NCBI GenBank assembly: GCA_020444075.1
Contig: JAHLLR010000056.1
Span: forward strand, 1-33,199
DNA from: Deltaproteobacteria bacterium
GTDB taxonomy: Bacteria > Desulfobacterota > Desulfobacteria > Desulfobacterales > Desulfosarcinaceae
Direction of reading: 5' to 3'
DNA: 33,199 nt
In this document: positions 18,078 through 27,322 of the stretch, piece after piece
Layout: each line of letters opens with the position of its first letter
Position numbering within the stretch: position 1 is the stretch's first letter
Notes under the pieces: model-generated
What the model was told of the DNA's origin: nothing
Database searches by the model: none
What the model saw: only the letters and a program-made list of their open reading frames with translations
Made by a program: the position numbers and the translations under genes

Positions 18078-20000
18078 TCAGCTTAACGGCGTACCGGGCG
18101 TGACCGAATGATCCAGTGTCGCCACGGTGACGCCGTCTTCGTCCGATGCCGCAATGAGCATGCCCTTGGACAACACGCCCATGAGCTTGGCGGGTTTGAG
18201 GTTGGCCACGACGATGACCTGTTTGCCCACCAGATCCTCGGGAGTGTAGCTGCCGGCGATACCGGAGACGATGGTTCGCGTTTCACCCAGGTCCACCTCC
18301 AGCTGAAGCAGTTTGTTGGCGCGGGGGACTGCCTGGGCGGACACGACGGTGGCCACACGCAGGTCTATCTTGGCAAAATCGTCGATGGTGATTTCCGGTT
18401 TGATGGGTTTTTCCATGATCGGGGTTGCGGCCTTTTCCACGGGTTGTTGTTGTTTCTTGTCCAGGTCGATGCGGGGAAACAGGGATACGGATTTTCTCAG
18501 TTTCACCCCCGGCTTCACCCCTCTCCATGTGGTGAGCCGGTCCATCTTGTAAAAACCGTCATCGCCGGAAAATCCCAGGTGTTTCTGCATCCTGGCGGCC
18601 GTATCGGGCATCACCGGATAGATCAGGCCGGAGATGATGCGAAGCCCTTCCAGCAGGTTATAAATTACCGTTTCCAACTGTCTGCGGGTGGCCTTGTTCT
18701 TAGCCAGCACCCACGGGGCGGTTACATCCACATACTTGTTCATGTGGGTGATGAACTCCCACACCGATGCCAGGCCCTTGTGAAAGGCAAACTCTCCCAT
18801 GCTGGCGGCGTAGGCGTCGATGGCGGCCCGGGAATTGTTTTCCAGCCCCAGGTCCATTTCCTTTTCCACCTCGGGGTCCGGTTCGGGAACCACGCCGCCG
18901 AAATACTTATGGGCCATGGAGAGCACCCGGGAAAAGAGATTGCCCAGGTCATTGGCAAGGTCCGCATTGATGCGTTGGACCAGGGCCTCTTCACTGAAGT
19001 TGGAGTCCAGGCCGAAAGCCATGTCCCGCATGAGAAAAAAACGGAACGCGTCCAGACCATAAACGTCTTTCATCTCAAGGGGCTCCACTACATTGCCGAT
19101 GCTCTTGGACATCTTGCTCTGGTCCACGTTCCAGTAGCCGTGAACATTCAGGTGCTGGTAAACGGGAATCCCGGCCGCTTTGAGCATGATTGGCCAGTAG
19201 ATTCCGTGGGGCTTGAGGATGTCCTTGGCCACGATGTGCTGGGCCACGGGCCAATAGGTCTTGTACAATTCTCCATCCGGGTAGCCCAGCGCCGACACAT
19301 AATTGAGCAGGGCATCGAACCAGACGTAGGTTACGTAATCGGCGTCAAAGGGCAGGTTGATGCCCCATTTAATGCGGGATTTGGGCCGCGAGATGCACAG
19401 GTCGTCCAGGGGGTCGCGCAAAAATGCCAGGACTTCGTTCCGGTAGCGTTCGGGACGGATAAAGTCGGGATTCTGATTAATGTGGTCGATCAGCCATTGC
19501 TGATACCGGCTCATCTTGAAAAAATAGTTGGACTCCTTGATGGTTTCCGGAGGGGTCTGGTGGTCGGGACAACAGCCGTCGACGAGTTCCCGCTCGGTGT
19601 AGAACCGCTCGCATCCAAAGCAGTAAAGTCCTTCGTATTCACTGAAATAGATGTCACCGGCATCGTAGATGCGCTGCAGGATGGTCTCCACCACGGCCAT
19701 ATGGGCCGGGTCCGTGGTGCGGATGAAGTAATCGTTGGAAATGTTGAGTTCCGGCCACAGTTTCCTGAAAAGGCCGCTGATCTGGTCCACATACTCCCGT
19801 GGGGTCCGATTTTCCTTTCTGGCGGCGCGGACGATTTTATCCCCATGTTCGTCCGTGCCGGTGAGAAAATAGGTCTGGTCGCTTGACATGGCGTGAAACC
19901 GCCTGACCACATCCGCGGCAATGGTGGTATAGGCATGGCCCAGGTGGGGGCGGGCGTTCACATAATATATGGGTGTGGTGATATAAAACGGCGAGGCCAT
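18078..20000 (-). CDS. metG: Methionyl-tRNA synthetase with C-terminal tRNA-binding domain
   Basis: A 640-residue class I synthetase that charges tRNA-Met. HLGH at 19-22 is the HIGH motif and KMSKSIGN is the ATP loop. A single zinc knuckle is suggested by CFGC and the later CCPDH. The catalytic and anticodon-binding parts run to about residue 510. After a linker, a Trbp111/EMAP-like domain starts near IDDFAKIDLRVATV and continues to the end; it aids tRNA binding and dimerisation. AGGAG precedes the ATG at 20000 and overlaps the ricT stop. The order holB-ricT-metG resembles the cluster in Firmicutes and many Desulfobacterota. Confidence 0.96.
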   Translation of the reverse strand: MASPFYITTPIYYVNARPHLGHAYTTIAADVVRRFHAMSSDQTYFLTGTDEHGDKIVRAARKENRTPREYVDQISGLFRKLWPELNISNDYFIRTTDPAHMAVVETILQRIYDAGDIYFSEYEGLYCFGCERFYTERELVDGCCPDHQTPPETIKESNYFFKMSRYQQWLIDHINQNPDFIRPERYRNEVLAFLRDPLDDLCISRPKSRIKWGINLPFDADYVTYVWFDALLNYVSALGYPDGELYKTYWPVAQHIVAKDILKPHGIYWPIMLKAAGIPVYQHLNVHGYWNVDQSKMSKSIGNVVEPLEMKDVYGLDAFRFFLMRDMAFGLDSNFSEEALVQRINADLANDLGNLFSRVLSMAHKYFGGVVPEPDPEVEKEMDLGLENNSRAAIDAYAASMGEFAFHKGLASVWEFITHMNKYVDVTAPWVLAKNKATRRQLETVIYNLLEGLRIISGLIYPVMPDTAARMQKHLGFSGDDGFYKMDRLTTWRGVKPGVKLRKSVSLFPRIDLDKKQQQPVEKAATPIMEKPIKPEITIDDFAKIDLRVATVVSAQAVPRANKLLQLEVDLGETRTIVSGIAGSYTPEDLVGKQVIVVANLKPAKLMGVLSKGMLIAASDEDGVTVATLDHSVTPGTPLS

Positions 20001-20003
20001 GGT

Positions 20004-20810
20004 TTAACTCCTGTCGTTGACAATGTCATCAAGGCTGATTTCCGCTTCACCGCCTTCTTCCAGCCGCACCGTCAGGCGGTTGCAGATAACGTTGTGGCGG
20101 GTCACTTTTCCCGGGCCGTTTTTGGTGGTTACAACCTTGCCAATTTTGGGGAAGCCCTGTTTCAGTTTCCGGTATGTCTCATTTTCGAAGGTCAGGCAGC
20201 ACATGAGCCTGCCGCACTGGCCCGAAATTTTGGTGGGGTTCAGGGAAAGCCCCTGCTGTTTGGCCATGCGGATGGATACCGGCTCGAACTTTTCCAGGAA
20301 CGATGAGCAGCAGAACATTCGTCCACAGCGTCCAAGGCCCCCGCACATCTTGGCTTGATTGCGAATGCCCACCTGTCGCATCTCGATGCGGACCTTGAAC
20401 TGGTTGACCAGGATTTTTACCAGCTGCCTGAAGTCCACCCGGCCATCGGCAGTGAAGAAGAAGGTGAGTCGGCTGGCGTCGAAGGTGCTCTCCACGGAGA
20501 ACAGGTTCATCTTGAGCCCGAGTTCCTTGATACTTTTCATGCAGAAAGCATGGGCTTCGCGCTCCAGGGACGTGTTGTGTTCGACCTGGCTCAAATCCTT
20601 TTCATTGGCTTTGCGAAATATATTTTTCAGAGGCTTGCCGGGTTTGTCGGTATCCTCCACCAGTTCGGGCGGCGTCTCCACGGTTCCGAATCCCAGACCT
20701 TTTTCCGATTCCACGATCACCTGGTCGCCTACGCTGAGGACAAAGGCTCCGCAGTTGAAATCGTAAACCTTGCCACCGGTTTTAAACCGGATTCCCACTT
20801 TTTTTTTCAT
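20004..20810 (-). CDS. ricT: PSP1-domain regulatory iron-sulfur protein, RicT/YaaT type
   Basis: A 268-residue PSP1 (YaaT/RicT) protein. The domain core carries a characteristic cysteine cluster: Cys156 and Cys162 in CGGLGRC, Cys167-168 in MFCCSSF, and Cys199, Cys204 and Cys205 in CGRLMCC. In Bacillus, RicT works with RicA and RicF, binds [4Fe-4S] clusters and affects RNase Y, phosphorelay and competence; whether this applies here is unknown. The frame opens eight codons earlier at a GTG (20834), but the ATG at 20810 starts the family-like MKKKVGIRFK. It sits between holB and metG, its usual neighbours. Confidence 0.88.
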   Translation of the reverse strand: MKKKVGIRFKTGGKVYDFNCGAFVLSVGDQVIVESEKGLGFGTVETPPELVEDTDKPGKPLKNIFRKANEKDLSQVEHNTSLEREAHAFCMKSIKELGLKMNLFSVESTFDASRLTFFFTADGRVDFRQLVKILVNQFKVRIEMRQVGIRNQAKMCGGLGRCGRMFCCSSFLEKFEPVSIRMAKQQGLSLNPTKISGQCGRLMCCLTFENETYRKLKQGFPKIGKVVTTKNGPGKVTRHNVICNRLTVRLEEGGEAEISLDDIVNDRS

Positions 20811-20874
20811 GGTTTCTCTTGTACCCGAACCCACACCCTGCAGTGTATCCGTTTAATTTACTTTTTCCGAGGCT

Positions 20875-21903
20875 TCAGGCCCCTGCCATTCGCAGAGCCA
20901 TGGCGTCCAGTGTCAATCTTGCGTTCGTATTGGATCGCAGTGCCGTCAATGCGCGGTCCACCGCATCGATCTGTTCGAGCAGCTGCGTCTGGCTGACGTG
21001 TTTTGCAGCCGCGGAAAGCGCTTCCAGCCGATCCTGATTCAAAACCCGCTGCGGGTCCGTCCTGAAGACCAGAATGTCCCGCAGCCACAAGGTAATGATT
21101 TCCAGGGAATCTTCAATAAGGTCCTTTTTCTTTGCCAACATTTCAGACCATGCCAGCCACGCCCGGATTCCTGATATCCCGGTATCGGCCATTTGACTTC
21201 CCATGGCCTGGATGATCCAGTCCCGTCGGTTCAGCCATCGGCTGTCGATCAATTTTTGCGCACGGGTGAAACTGCCGCCGCAGAGGGCGGCAACCGCCTC
21301 TACGGTTTCCGGTTTGATTCCGCCCGCCGCCGTCAGCAGTTGTTTAATATCTGCCTCGCGAAGGGGCGAAAAACGGATGTGCTGGCACCGTGAGACGATG
21401 GTGGGCATCAGATCGGATGTCTGGCGTGCCGTCAGCACCAGCAACGTTCGGTCCGGGGGCTCTTCCAGAACCTTCAGGAGCGCATTGCCCGCTTCCGGAT
21501 TCAAGGTCTGCGCATCGGCCAGAATCACCACCCGCCGGTTTGCCTCATTGGGCTTCAACGTCAGCGCCTGAAGCAGTTTCCTGATCTGGGCGATTCTGAT
21601 AACCGACGATAGGGGGGCGACATGGATGATATCCGGATGATGGTTCCCGGCAATCTTTCTGCAGGGCCCGCAATCTCCGCAGGCATCAATGGCATCGAGA
21701 TGGGGGCGGCGGCGAATCGCCGACTGTAACGTCAGGCAGTTGCAGGCCATGGCAAATGCCGTGGCCGTTATTTTTTTCCCCACACCATCGTTACCGGTAA
21801 AGAGCAACGCATGAGGCAGGGTACCGTTGCGGATAAACGTCTTGAGCAACCTGATGGCGTGCTGTTGGCCAACGATGGCGTTAAATACGGTTGCCGTCGT
21901 CAT
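20875..21903 (-). CDS. holB: DNA polymerase III delta-prime subunit
   Basis: A 342-residue AAA+ clamp-loader subunit that helps load the sliding clamp at the replication fork. It begins near the RFC-box-like FNAIVGQQHAIRLL, has a modified P-loop GNDGVGKKI, a zinc-knuckle segment CGDCGPCRKI, then VVILADAQTLNPEAGNALLK and LEEPPDRTLLVLTA typical of HolB/DnaX. The open frame continues 21 codons upstream, but the ATG at 21903 gives the usual start. ricT follows 64 bases after the stop. tmk, often beside holB in other bacteria, is here about 5 kb away on the opposite strand. Confidence 0.9.
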   Translation of the reverse strand: MTTATVFNAIVGQQHAIRLLKTFIRNGTLPHALLFTGNDGVGKKITATAFAMACNCLTLQSAIRRRPHLDAIDACGDCGPCRKIAGNHHPDIIHVAPLSSVIRIAQIRKLLQALTLKPNEANRRVVILADAQTLNPEAGNALLKVLEEPPDRTLLVLTARQTSDLMPTIVSRCQHIRFSPLREADIKQLLTAAGGIKPETVEAVAALCGGSFTRAQKLIDSRWLNRRDWIIQAMGSQMADTGISGIRAWLAWSEMLAKKKDLIEDSLEIITLWLRDILVFRTDPQRVLNQDRLEALSAAAKHVSQTQLLEQIDAVDRALTALRSNTNARLTLDAMALRMAGA

Positions 21904-22002
21904 TTTCCATGGATCCCGGAAGATTGAATCGGGCCCGCCTCTTTTGAGTCCGGGGCCCGGTGCCAAGGGTCCCGTCCGTTTGGCGCTGGGTTGGCATGCC
22001 GA

Positions 22003-22278
22003 CTATTGATCCACCCGTTCCTTGAGCTCTTTTCCGGCTTTGAAAAAAGGAAGCTTTTTGGGTTTGATGGTGACCTTTTCGCCGGTTTTGGGGTTTCTTC
22101 CCGTATAGCTTTTGTACTCTTTCACGAAGAAGCTGCACAGACCGCGAATCTCAACTCGCTCTCCATCGGCCATGGCTTCGGCCATGCTGTCAAAAAAGAT
22201 CTGGACCACTTTTGCCGCTTCGGATTTGGATATGTCGGCCTTTGTCTTCAAAGCGGAGATGAGTTCCAGTTTGTTCAT
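22003..22278 (-). CDS. HU/IHF-family DNA-binding protein
   Basis: A 91-residue histone-like protein. After the helical dimer body (1-45) come RGLCSFFVKEY and the DNA-binding arm GRNPKTGEKV with the intercalating proline near residue 63, then the KPKKLPFFKAGKELKE tail. Such proteins bend DNA and compact the nucleoid. The segment RGLCSF, where the family usually has RGFGSF, is slightly unusual. GGAGGG lies upstream of the ATG at 22278, and a likely promoter is at 22325-22354. It precedes holB by 99 bases. Whether it is HU or IHF-like cannot be decided from one subunit. Confidence 0.93.
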   Translation of the reverse strand: MNKLELISALKTKADISKSEAAKVVQIFFDSMAEAMADGERVEIRGLCSFFVKEYKSYTGRNPKTGEKVTIKPKKLPFFKAGKELKERVDQ

Positions 22279-22324
22279 GTACCCTCCTTCAACAATCGGT
22301 AGTGTATACGGGATTGAAAGTGAT

Positions 22325-22354
22325 TCTATAAAATAAAACTTAATAGAAAGTCAA
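22325..22354 (-). promoter_or_regulatory. Candidate promoter of the HU-family gene
   Basis: Read on the minus strand: TTGACT (plus 22354-22349), an 18-base spacer, TATAGA (plus 22330-22325), in very AT-rich DNA. It starts directly after the NusG-like stop, giving the HU gene its own start. Confidence 0.5.
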
Positions 22355-22358
22355 GTAG

Positions 22359-22886
22359 TTATGATAATATTTCCGGCAGCTTCTCCACATCGGCGGCATC
22401 GACGTTGACGGCGGCGAACTGGCCCAGGGCTTCGATGTTGACGATCACCCGGCCGTCACCGCGGTAGCTTGAAAAAATACCCGTCACACCGGCAAAGGGT
22501 CCGCTGACCACCATTACCCGATCCCCGTTCTTGAACCGGGTGCCGGTGATCACTTCTCCGTCCGTGGAAACCATGATCTTGAGGGAATCAATCGTTGCAT
22601 CGGCAATCGGTACCGGTCCCCGGGTGCTGCCGATGAGCCGCACCGCCCCCGTGGTTTTTAATATCTCGATGTGTTCATACGGATTCAGATCGGTCCTGAC
22701 AAAAAGATAACCGGGGAAAAGGGGCACACGGATCATCTTGTGCCGGTCCCTCCGCCTGCTTTTCACGGTAATCTTGGGCAGGAAGACATCCAGGGTCTTT
22801 TTGGCCAGTCCGTCGTTGACCACATTTTCGAAACGGCTTTTTGTGTGAAGCGCATACCAGGCGCGCGTCAGTTTGTCTCCAGCCAT
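22359..22886 (-). CDS. NusG-family transcription antitermination protein (UpxY/RfaH-like paralogue)
   Basis: A 175-residue NusG-type protein. The NGN domain spans about 8-105 (WYALHTKSRFE, VPLFPGYLFVR) and the KOW domain about 118-150 (FKNGDRVMVVSGPFAGVTGIF). NusG proteins bind RNA polymerase and affect pausing and termination. The housekeeping nusG normally sits between secE and rplK; this copy has no such neighbours and reads like the UpxY/RfaH-type paralogues that drive long surface-polysaccharide operons. It lies between lptD and the HU gene, on the strand of a long envelope-rich gene run. No strong Shine-Dalgarno is seen. Its target operon is unknown. Confidence 0.85.
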   Translation of the reverse strand: MAGDKLTRAWYALHTKSRFENVVNDGLAKKTLDVFLPKITVKSRRRDRHKMIRVPLFPGYLFVRTDLNPYEHIEILKTTGAVRLIGSTRGPVPIADATIDSLKIMVSTDGEVITGTRFKNGDRVMVVSGPFAGVTGIFSSYRGDGRVIVNIEALGQFAAVNVDAADVEKLPEILS

Positions 22887-23016
22887 GGGGTGTGGTTCCG
22901 TTGGTTAAAAATGAATCAACTGATCTGAACACGTCCCGCCAGTTCATCCGATGGGGGATCAGAGGGGGATTCGTGTATCATCCCTATGGCCAAAAGGCAA
23001 TTGGCATTCGCATCGG

Positions 23017-25335
23017 TTACTCGCCGAGCCCGCCGATGCCCATCAGGTTGATTGAAAATAAAAATTTATTGTCCTCGCCTTCCACGGCATAGAAAAAATC
23101 GACGGACCAGCATTGGGCGGTGTAGAGAAAACCGGCACCCTTGATGATGTCCGTTTCGTCCTTCAGGTTGCGCTCGTATTCGCCCCTGGCACTGAGGTGG
23201 TCGGTCAGGGTGACGGACAGGGTGCTGCGAATGGATTCATAGTCGTCCCTTTCATACCGGTGCTCCACCCACAGCCGGTCCCCGCGGTGGTCGGCGATGC
23301 CGGCGCCCACATTATGGGATGAAAAATGGGTGGCGTAGGTGTTGTAACTGGCGTCGGCATCGACGGTTAGATAACGCCAGAAATTTAATTCCAGTTCGCC
23401 ATAGATGTCTGAAAAGGGTTCGGGCTGATCGTCATTGGCCGCTGCGATGTCATAGCTCTGCTCCAGATAAAAGCGGCAGAAGCGATTGTAGTCGAAAGCC
23501 GTCGGCGTTGGCGGATCCCCCTGCCTCGTGTCCGTCGGTCTGACTTTTTTTTCAGATGAGGAACCACCGCCGGCCGTTGTGGCGGAGCGGACCGGCTTGG
23601 TCGTTCTTGCCGTAAAGGTGTTGGTCAGGGAGTAGGTCACCCGGTTTTTTTCATCGATGCGATCCAGATCGGAAAAATAAGGCAGGTCCGACTGGTCCTG
23701 ATTCGGGATGTATTCGTAAACGACTCTGGGTTTGGCACTGTGGCGAATACGGTCCACAGCTGCTATGGGAGATCCCATGATTTTTGAAAACTCCGTGGAA
23801 AGATCCAGACGGGCGTCGTAGATCTGGCGATAGCTGGAGTGATCCAGGCTGTCGTTGTCCCAGCGGTCCATTACCCAGGTGGTCTGGCGCCAGCCAACCG
23901 ACGGCTCCACCGACAGGTAGTTTTTCCAGCTGAGCGGCAGATAGGCCCTGGGATGAATGTCCGACCGATGCCCCCGATCGCCGTCCTCCCGGTAAAAATA
24001 GGCGTATTCGGAATCCAGGTCCCAGTAAACGCCCGTACCGAAAGCCTGCTGTTTGGTGCCGTTGAACTGGATAACCGGAAGTTGTTGGAGCGTATCGTCG
24101 GACGATTCCCAGCGCCGGTTGGTTACGTTGTCGTTCCACAGCAGGTCGCCGTTCAGGGAATAGCGCGACCAGGTTCGGTTGACGTTGAGCCGGTTGGTAC
24201 GGATGGTTTCATCATAGGTGTCCAGGTCCCGGCCGAATGACCTCAGAAAGGAATCCCGGGTTTCGTTGAATCCGCTGCGCCCGTCCTTGAACTCGTTGAG
24301 GTAGTCCTGATCGCTGACGATATCCAGATCCAGTCGCGCCATGGCCCCCCCGGGGAGTTCCTGGTCCTGCTTGGCCCGCAGCCAGTAGCGGTCCGTGTTG
24401 GGCCTGTCGTAGGCATCACCGGCATAGCCCCATTTCCGGGTGGCCTCCAGGGTGCCGTCATCGGTTTTACGGTCCTGCAGACCGTCGGCCATGAGGGTCC
24501 CATATGAATCCCGGGTCAGGGCATAGCGGTATTCCAGGCCGACTTTGGTGCCTCTTTCCTGCATGTAGTGGGTATACACGGTCGCATCGGTGCTGTCGCT
24601 GATGGCCCAGAAGAGCGGTTGATTCCAGCTGACCCCCCAGCGGTCCGAATAGCCCGCCTCCGGAATCAGCAGGCCGGTCTGGCGCTTGGTTTTTGCCGGG
24701 AACAGGAGGTAGGGGGTGTACAGAATCGGCACATCCCGGGCTCTGAGCACGGCGTGGGTGGCGGATCCGTAGCCTTCGATAGTGACCTTGACCGTTCGAC
24801 CGGTGATGACCCAGTCCGGCCGGTCACCGTCGCAGCTGGTGATGGAGCCCTTTTCCATCTGGTAAGTGTCCTTGCCGGTTTTTTCGATGCGCTCGCCGTG
24901 GATGTAAAAATGATTCTCTTTCAGGAACACGGTGCCGCCGTGAACCACGCCGGTTTCCTGATCCAGGTTCAGTTCCACGCGTTCTCCCGTAAGAATATCG
25001 TCGCCTACGGTCATCACCACGTGGCCGTCGGCCACGGCGGTCATGGCTTTGTGGTTGAAGGAAACCGCATCGGCCACCAGGCGGGCGGCCTGCTTTTCGA
25101 TGATCACATTGCCCCTGGCATGATAGGTGGTGGACTCGGCATCGTAGTCGACCGTATCCGCACTGATCTGCCAGGGGACTTTCGGGCTGCCGCTGAGCCG
25201 GTCCGTTATGGACTCGGCGTGGGCGGCAACAGGCGCCCCCGTCGTTAAGAACCAGAGCGTAAAGCAAAAGATGGTCAGGATCACTACCGGACAGCTTATT
25301 TCGGGAGATGATGGTCTGAACATGGAAGGTCGCAT
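23017..25335 (-). CDS. lptD: LPS-assembly outer-membrane protein LptD
   Basis: A 772-residue outer-membrane protein that, with LptE, inserts lipopolysaccharide into the outer leaflet. It has a signal peptide with cleavage likely after AHA (about residue 40), an N-terminal OstA/LptA-like jellyroll (about 55-165: ISADTVDYDAESTTYHARG), and a large beta-barrel with the family segment GYSDRWGVSWNQPLFWAI. The barrel ends in aromatic-rich strands. Start choice is uncertain: TTG 25338, ATG 25335 and ATG 25323 are in frame, none with a good ribosome site; 25335 is used. Its presence shows an LPS-bearing outer membrane. A divergent promoter region separates it from surE. Confidence 0.94.
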   Translation of the reverse strand: MRPSMFRPSSPEISCPVVILTIFCFTLWFLTTGAPVAAHAESITDRLSGSPKVPWQISADTVDYDAESTTYHARGNVIIEKQAARLVADAVSFNHKAMTAVADGHVVMTVGDDILTGERVELNLDQETGVVHGGTVFLKENHFYIHGERIEKTGKDTYQMEKGSITSCDGDRPDWVITGRTVKVTIEGYGSATHAVLRARDVPILYTPYLLFPAKTKRQTGLLIPEAGYSDRWGVSWNQPLFWAISDSTDATVYTHYMQERGTKVGLEYRYALTRDSYGTLMADGLQDRKTDDGTLEATRKWGYAGDAYDRPNTDRYWLRAKQDQELPGGAMARLDLDIVSDQDYLNEFKDGRSGFNETRDSFLRSFGRDLDTYDETIRTNRLNVNRTWSRYSLNGDLLWNDNVTNRRWESSDDTLQQLPVIQFNGTKQQAFGTGVYWDLDSEYAYFYREDGDRGHRSDIHPRAYLPLSWKNYLSVEPSVGWRQTTWVMDRWDNDSLDHSSYRQIYDARLDLSTEFSKIMGSPIAAVDRIRHSAKPRVVYEYIPNQDQSDLPYFSDLDRIDEKNRVTYSLTNTFTARTTKPVRSATTAGGGSSSEKKVRPTDTRQGDPPTPTAFDYNRFCRFYLEQSYDIAAANDDQPEPFSDIYGELELNFWRYLTVDADASYNTYATHFSSHNVGAGIADHRGDRLWVEHRYERDDYESIRSTLSVTLTDHLSARGEYERNLKDETDIIKGAGFLYTAQCWSVDFFYAVEGEDNKFLFSINLMGIGGLGE

Positions 25336-25416
25336 CAATTAAATAAAGGCATAGACGTTATGGGAAAAGAGGTGGTTTCAGTGTGGATCCTGCGGGGGCG
25401 GATGCAGGATAACCGC

Positions 25417-25445
25417 TTGCACATAAATGAAAAATTCAATATAAA
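25417..25445 (+). promoter_or_regulatory. Promoter of the surE operon
   Basis: TTGCAC at 25417-25422, a 17-base spacer, TATAAA at 25440-25445. The predicted leader is about 95 bases. The -10 overlaps a candidate minus-strand -10 for lptD. Confidence 0.65.
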
Positions 25446-25467
25446 GCTATCCGGTTATAAATTGCAA
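25438..25467 (-). promoter_or_regulatory. Candidate divergent promoter of lptD
   Basis: On the minus strand TTGCAA (plus 25467-25462), 18 bases, TATATT (plus 25443-25438). It shares its -10 bases with the surE promoter, so the two could exclude each other. Confidence 0.4.
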
Positions 25468-25545
25468 CAACAGTTTTAAACATCGATTGCCGACCGGGGC
25501 AGGTCCTGGTCGTGCAGCGATATTTCAGATGAAAAAAGAGTTTTC

Positions 25546-26310
25546 ATGCGCGTACTGCTGACCAATGACGACGGCATCCATGCACCGGGATTATGGGCAT
25601 TGCACCGCGCCTTTTCGGCCCGCCACCACGTGACGGTGGTGGCGCCGGATCGTGAACGCAGCGCGGTGGGTCACGGGATTACCCTTCACCAGCCCATCCG
25701 TTTCGAAAATACCCGGGTCAACGGCAGCCTGAGCGGTTTTGCCGTCAACGGCACCCCGGCGGACTGTGTGAAACTGGGTTTGGCCGAGCTGTTGGATGCC
25801 CCTCCCGAGCTGGTTGTCTCCGGCATCAATCCGGGCGCCAACGTGGGCATCAATGTCAACTATTCGGGAACCGTGGCCGCCGCCAAGGAGGCTGCCATGG
25901 CCGGCATTCCCGCCATAGCCATATCCATCATTGCCCCCGGTGACCGGCACGTCGATGCTGCAGCCCGTTTTGCCGAATCCCTGTCGCTGCAGGTGAAGGG
26001 ATGGGGGCTTCCGCAGGGGACTTTCCTCAACGTCAATTTTCCCGATCTGCCGATAGGCGAGATTCGCGGTGTGCGCTGGAGCCGCCAGGGAACCGGGGTT
26101 TTTGCCCAGCATTTTGAAAAACGGCGCGATCCGAGGGACCGGATCTATTACTGGCAAGGATGTGACGGCCAGGCGGCCTACGACCAGTCGGATATTGACG
26201 GAGCCGCCCTGGGCGACCGGTATATTTCCATTACCCCCATCAAATGCGACATGACCGATTACGATACCCTGCGGGAACTGGCCCGGCGAGACGTTCCCCT
26301 AACCCCTTAG
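25546..26310 (+). CDS. surE: 5'/3'-nucleotidase SurE
   Basis: A 254-residue metal-dependent nucleotidase that dephosphorylates nucleoside monophosphates. The metal site is in MRVLLTNDDGIHAPG (Asp8, Asp9) and in VVSGINPGANVGINVNYSG; VNGTPADCVKLG is another family signature. The length is typical (about 250). AAGAG lies shortly before the ATG at 25546. It leads a plus-strand gene set with the HD nuclease, tmk and the cysK-cysS fusion. In other proteobacteria surE often sits with pcm; that is not the case here. Confidence 0.95.
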   Translation: MRVLLTNDDGIHAPGLWALHRAFSARHHVTVVAPDRERSAVGHGITLHQPIRFENTRVNGSLSGFAVNGTPADCVKLGLAELLDAPPELVVSGINPGANVGINVNYSGTVAAAKEAAMAGIPAIAISIIAPGDRHVDAAARFAESLSLQVKGWGLPQGTFLNVNFPDLPIGEIRGVRWSRQGTGVFAQHFEKRRDPRDRIYYWQGCDGQAAYDQSDIDGAALGDRYISITPIKCDMTDYDTLRELARRDVPLTP

Positions 26311-26353
26311 CCAACGGCCGTTTATTTTTGAAGACCGTGAGACGGTGACACCG

Positions 26354-27316
26354 ATGACCAAACGTTTTGTCTCTGAACTTGTCGCGGGCGGCGCCCTGGA
26401 CGAGGTGTTTATGCTGGCCCAGCGCGCCATGGCCCATAAGAAGGACGGGAACCCTTTTTTGAACGTGACCCTGTCGGATCGCACCGGCCAGATAAAAGGA
26501 GTGGTATGGGACCAGGTGGAGCGCATCGCCGCCGCGGTCGCCGAAGGCGATTTCGTGCATGTCCGGGCGCAGGTGGGCGAGTATCGGGGCAGCCTTCAGC
26601 TGGTGATCAAGGATATGGTCCGGGTGCCGGCGGACCAGGTGGATGCAGGGGACTTTCTGGCGGTCACCACCCGTGACGTGGGCAAGATGTTCGACCGGCT
26701 CAAGGAGATGACCGCCCGGATGCAGACACCGCATTTAAAGGCGCTGTTTGAGGCCTTCTGGACCGATGATGCGTTTGTGGCCGACTATACCCGGGCGCCG
26801 GCGGCCAAGCTCATGCACCACGCTTATATCGGCGGCCTTCTGGAACACACCCTGTCCATGGCCATTTTGTCGGAATTGATTGCCGGGCATTACAGCGGCG
26901 TGGACAGGGATATGCTGCTGGCCGGGGTGATCCTTCACGATGTGGGAAAGACCAGGGAACTGGAATATACCCGCCGCATCGATTATACCGATGAAGGCCG
27001 GCTGCTCAGTCACATTATCATCGGCCTGTCCATGCTGGATGAAAAACTGAAGCAGGTGCCGGATTTTCCGGATGTCCAGGCCCACCTGCTCAAGCACATG
27101 ATCGTCAGCCACCACGGCGAACGGGCCTTCGGTTCCCCCGAACCGCCCAAAACCATCGAGGCGGTCCTGCTCAATTATATTGACGAGATGGATTCCCGGG
27201 TGAACAGTATCCGTGAATATGTGGCCCAGGATCCGTCGGACGGGTCCTGGACGCCTTATCACCGGCTGCTGGAGAGACATTTCTACAAAGGTCCGGGCAA
27301 TTCGGATGCGGGATGA
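26354..27316 (+). CDS. YhaM-like 3'-5' exoribonuclease (OB-fold plus HD domain)
   Basis: A 320-residue protein with an N-terminal OB-fold nucleic-acid domain (about 10-100, with PFLNVTLSDRTGQIKG and VVWD) and an HD phosphohydrolase domain (about 155-290: LMHHAYIGGLLEHTLSM, LAGVILHDVGKTREL and IVSHHGERAFGSPEP). This combination is that of YhaM/CBF1, which degrades RNA or single-stranded DNA from the 3' end. The GTG at 26345 is in frame, but GGTGA five bases before the ATG at 26354 favours the latter. It ends six bases before the tmk ATG, so translation is likely coupled. Confidence 0.88.
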   Translation: MTKRFVSELVAGGALDEVFMLAQRAMAHKKDGNPFLNVTLSDRTGQIKGVVWDQVERIAAAVAEGDFVHVRAQVGEYRGSLQLVIKDMVRVPADQVDAGDFLAVTTRDVGKMFDRLKEMTARMQTPHLKALFEAFWTDDAFVADYTRAPAAKLMHHAYIGGLLEHTLSMAILSELIAGHYSGVDRDMLLAGVILHDVGKTRELEYTRRIDYTDEGRLLSHIIIGLSMLDEKLKQVPDFPDVQAHLLKHMIVSHHGERAFGSPEPPKTIEAVLLNYIDEMDSRVNSIREYVAQDPSDGSWTPYHRLLERHFYKGPGNSDAG

Positions 27317-27322
27317 TTGATT

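Noticed and set aside
18108-19886. A 592-codon plus-strand open frame opposite metG
   Set aside because: metG on the minus strand has every expected motif; the opposite frame is a shadow.
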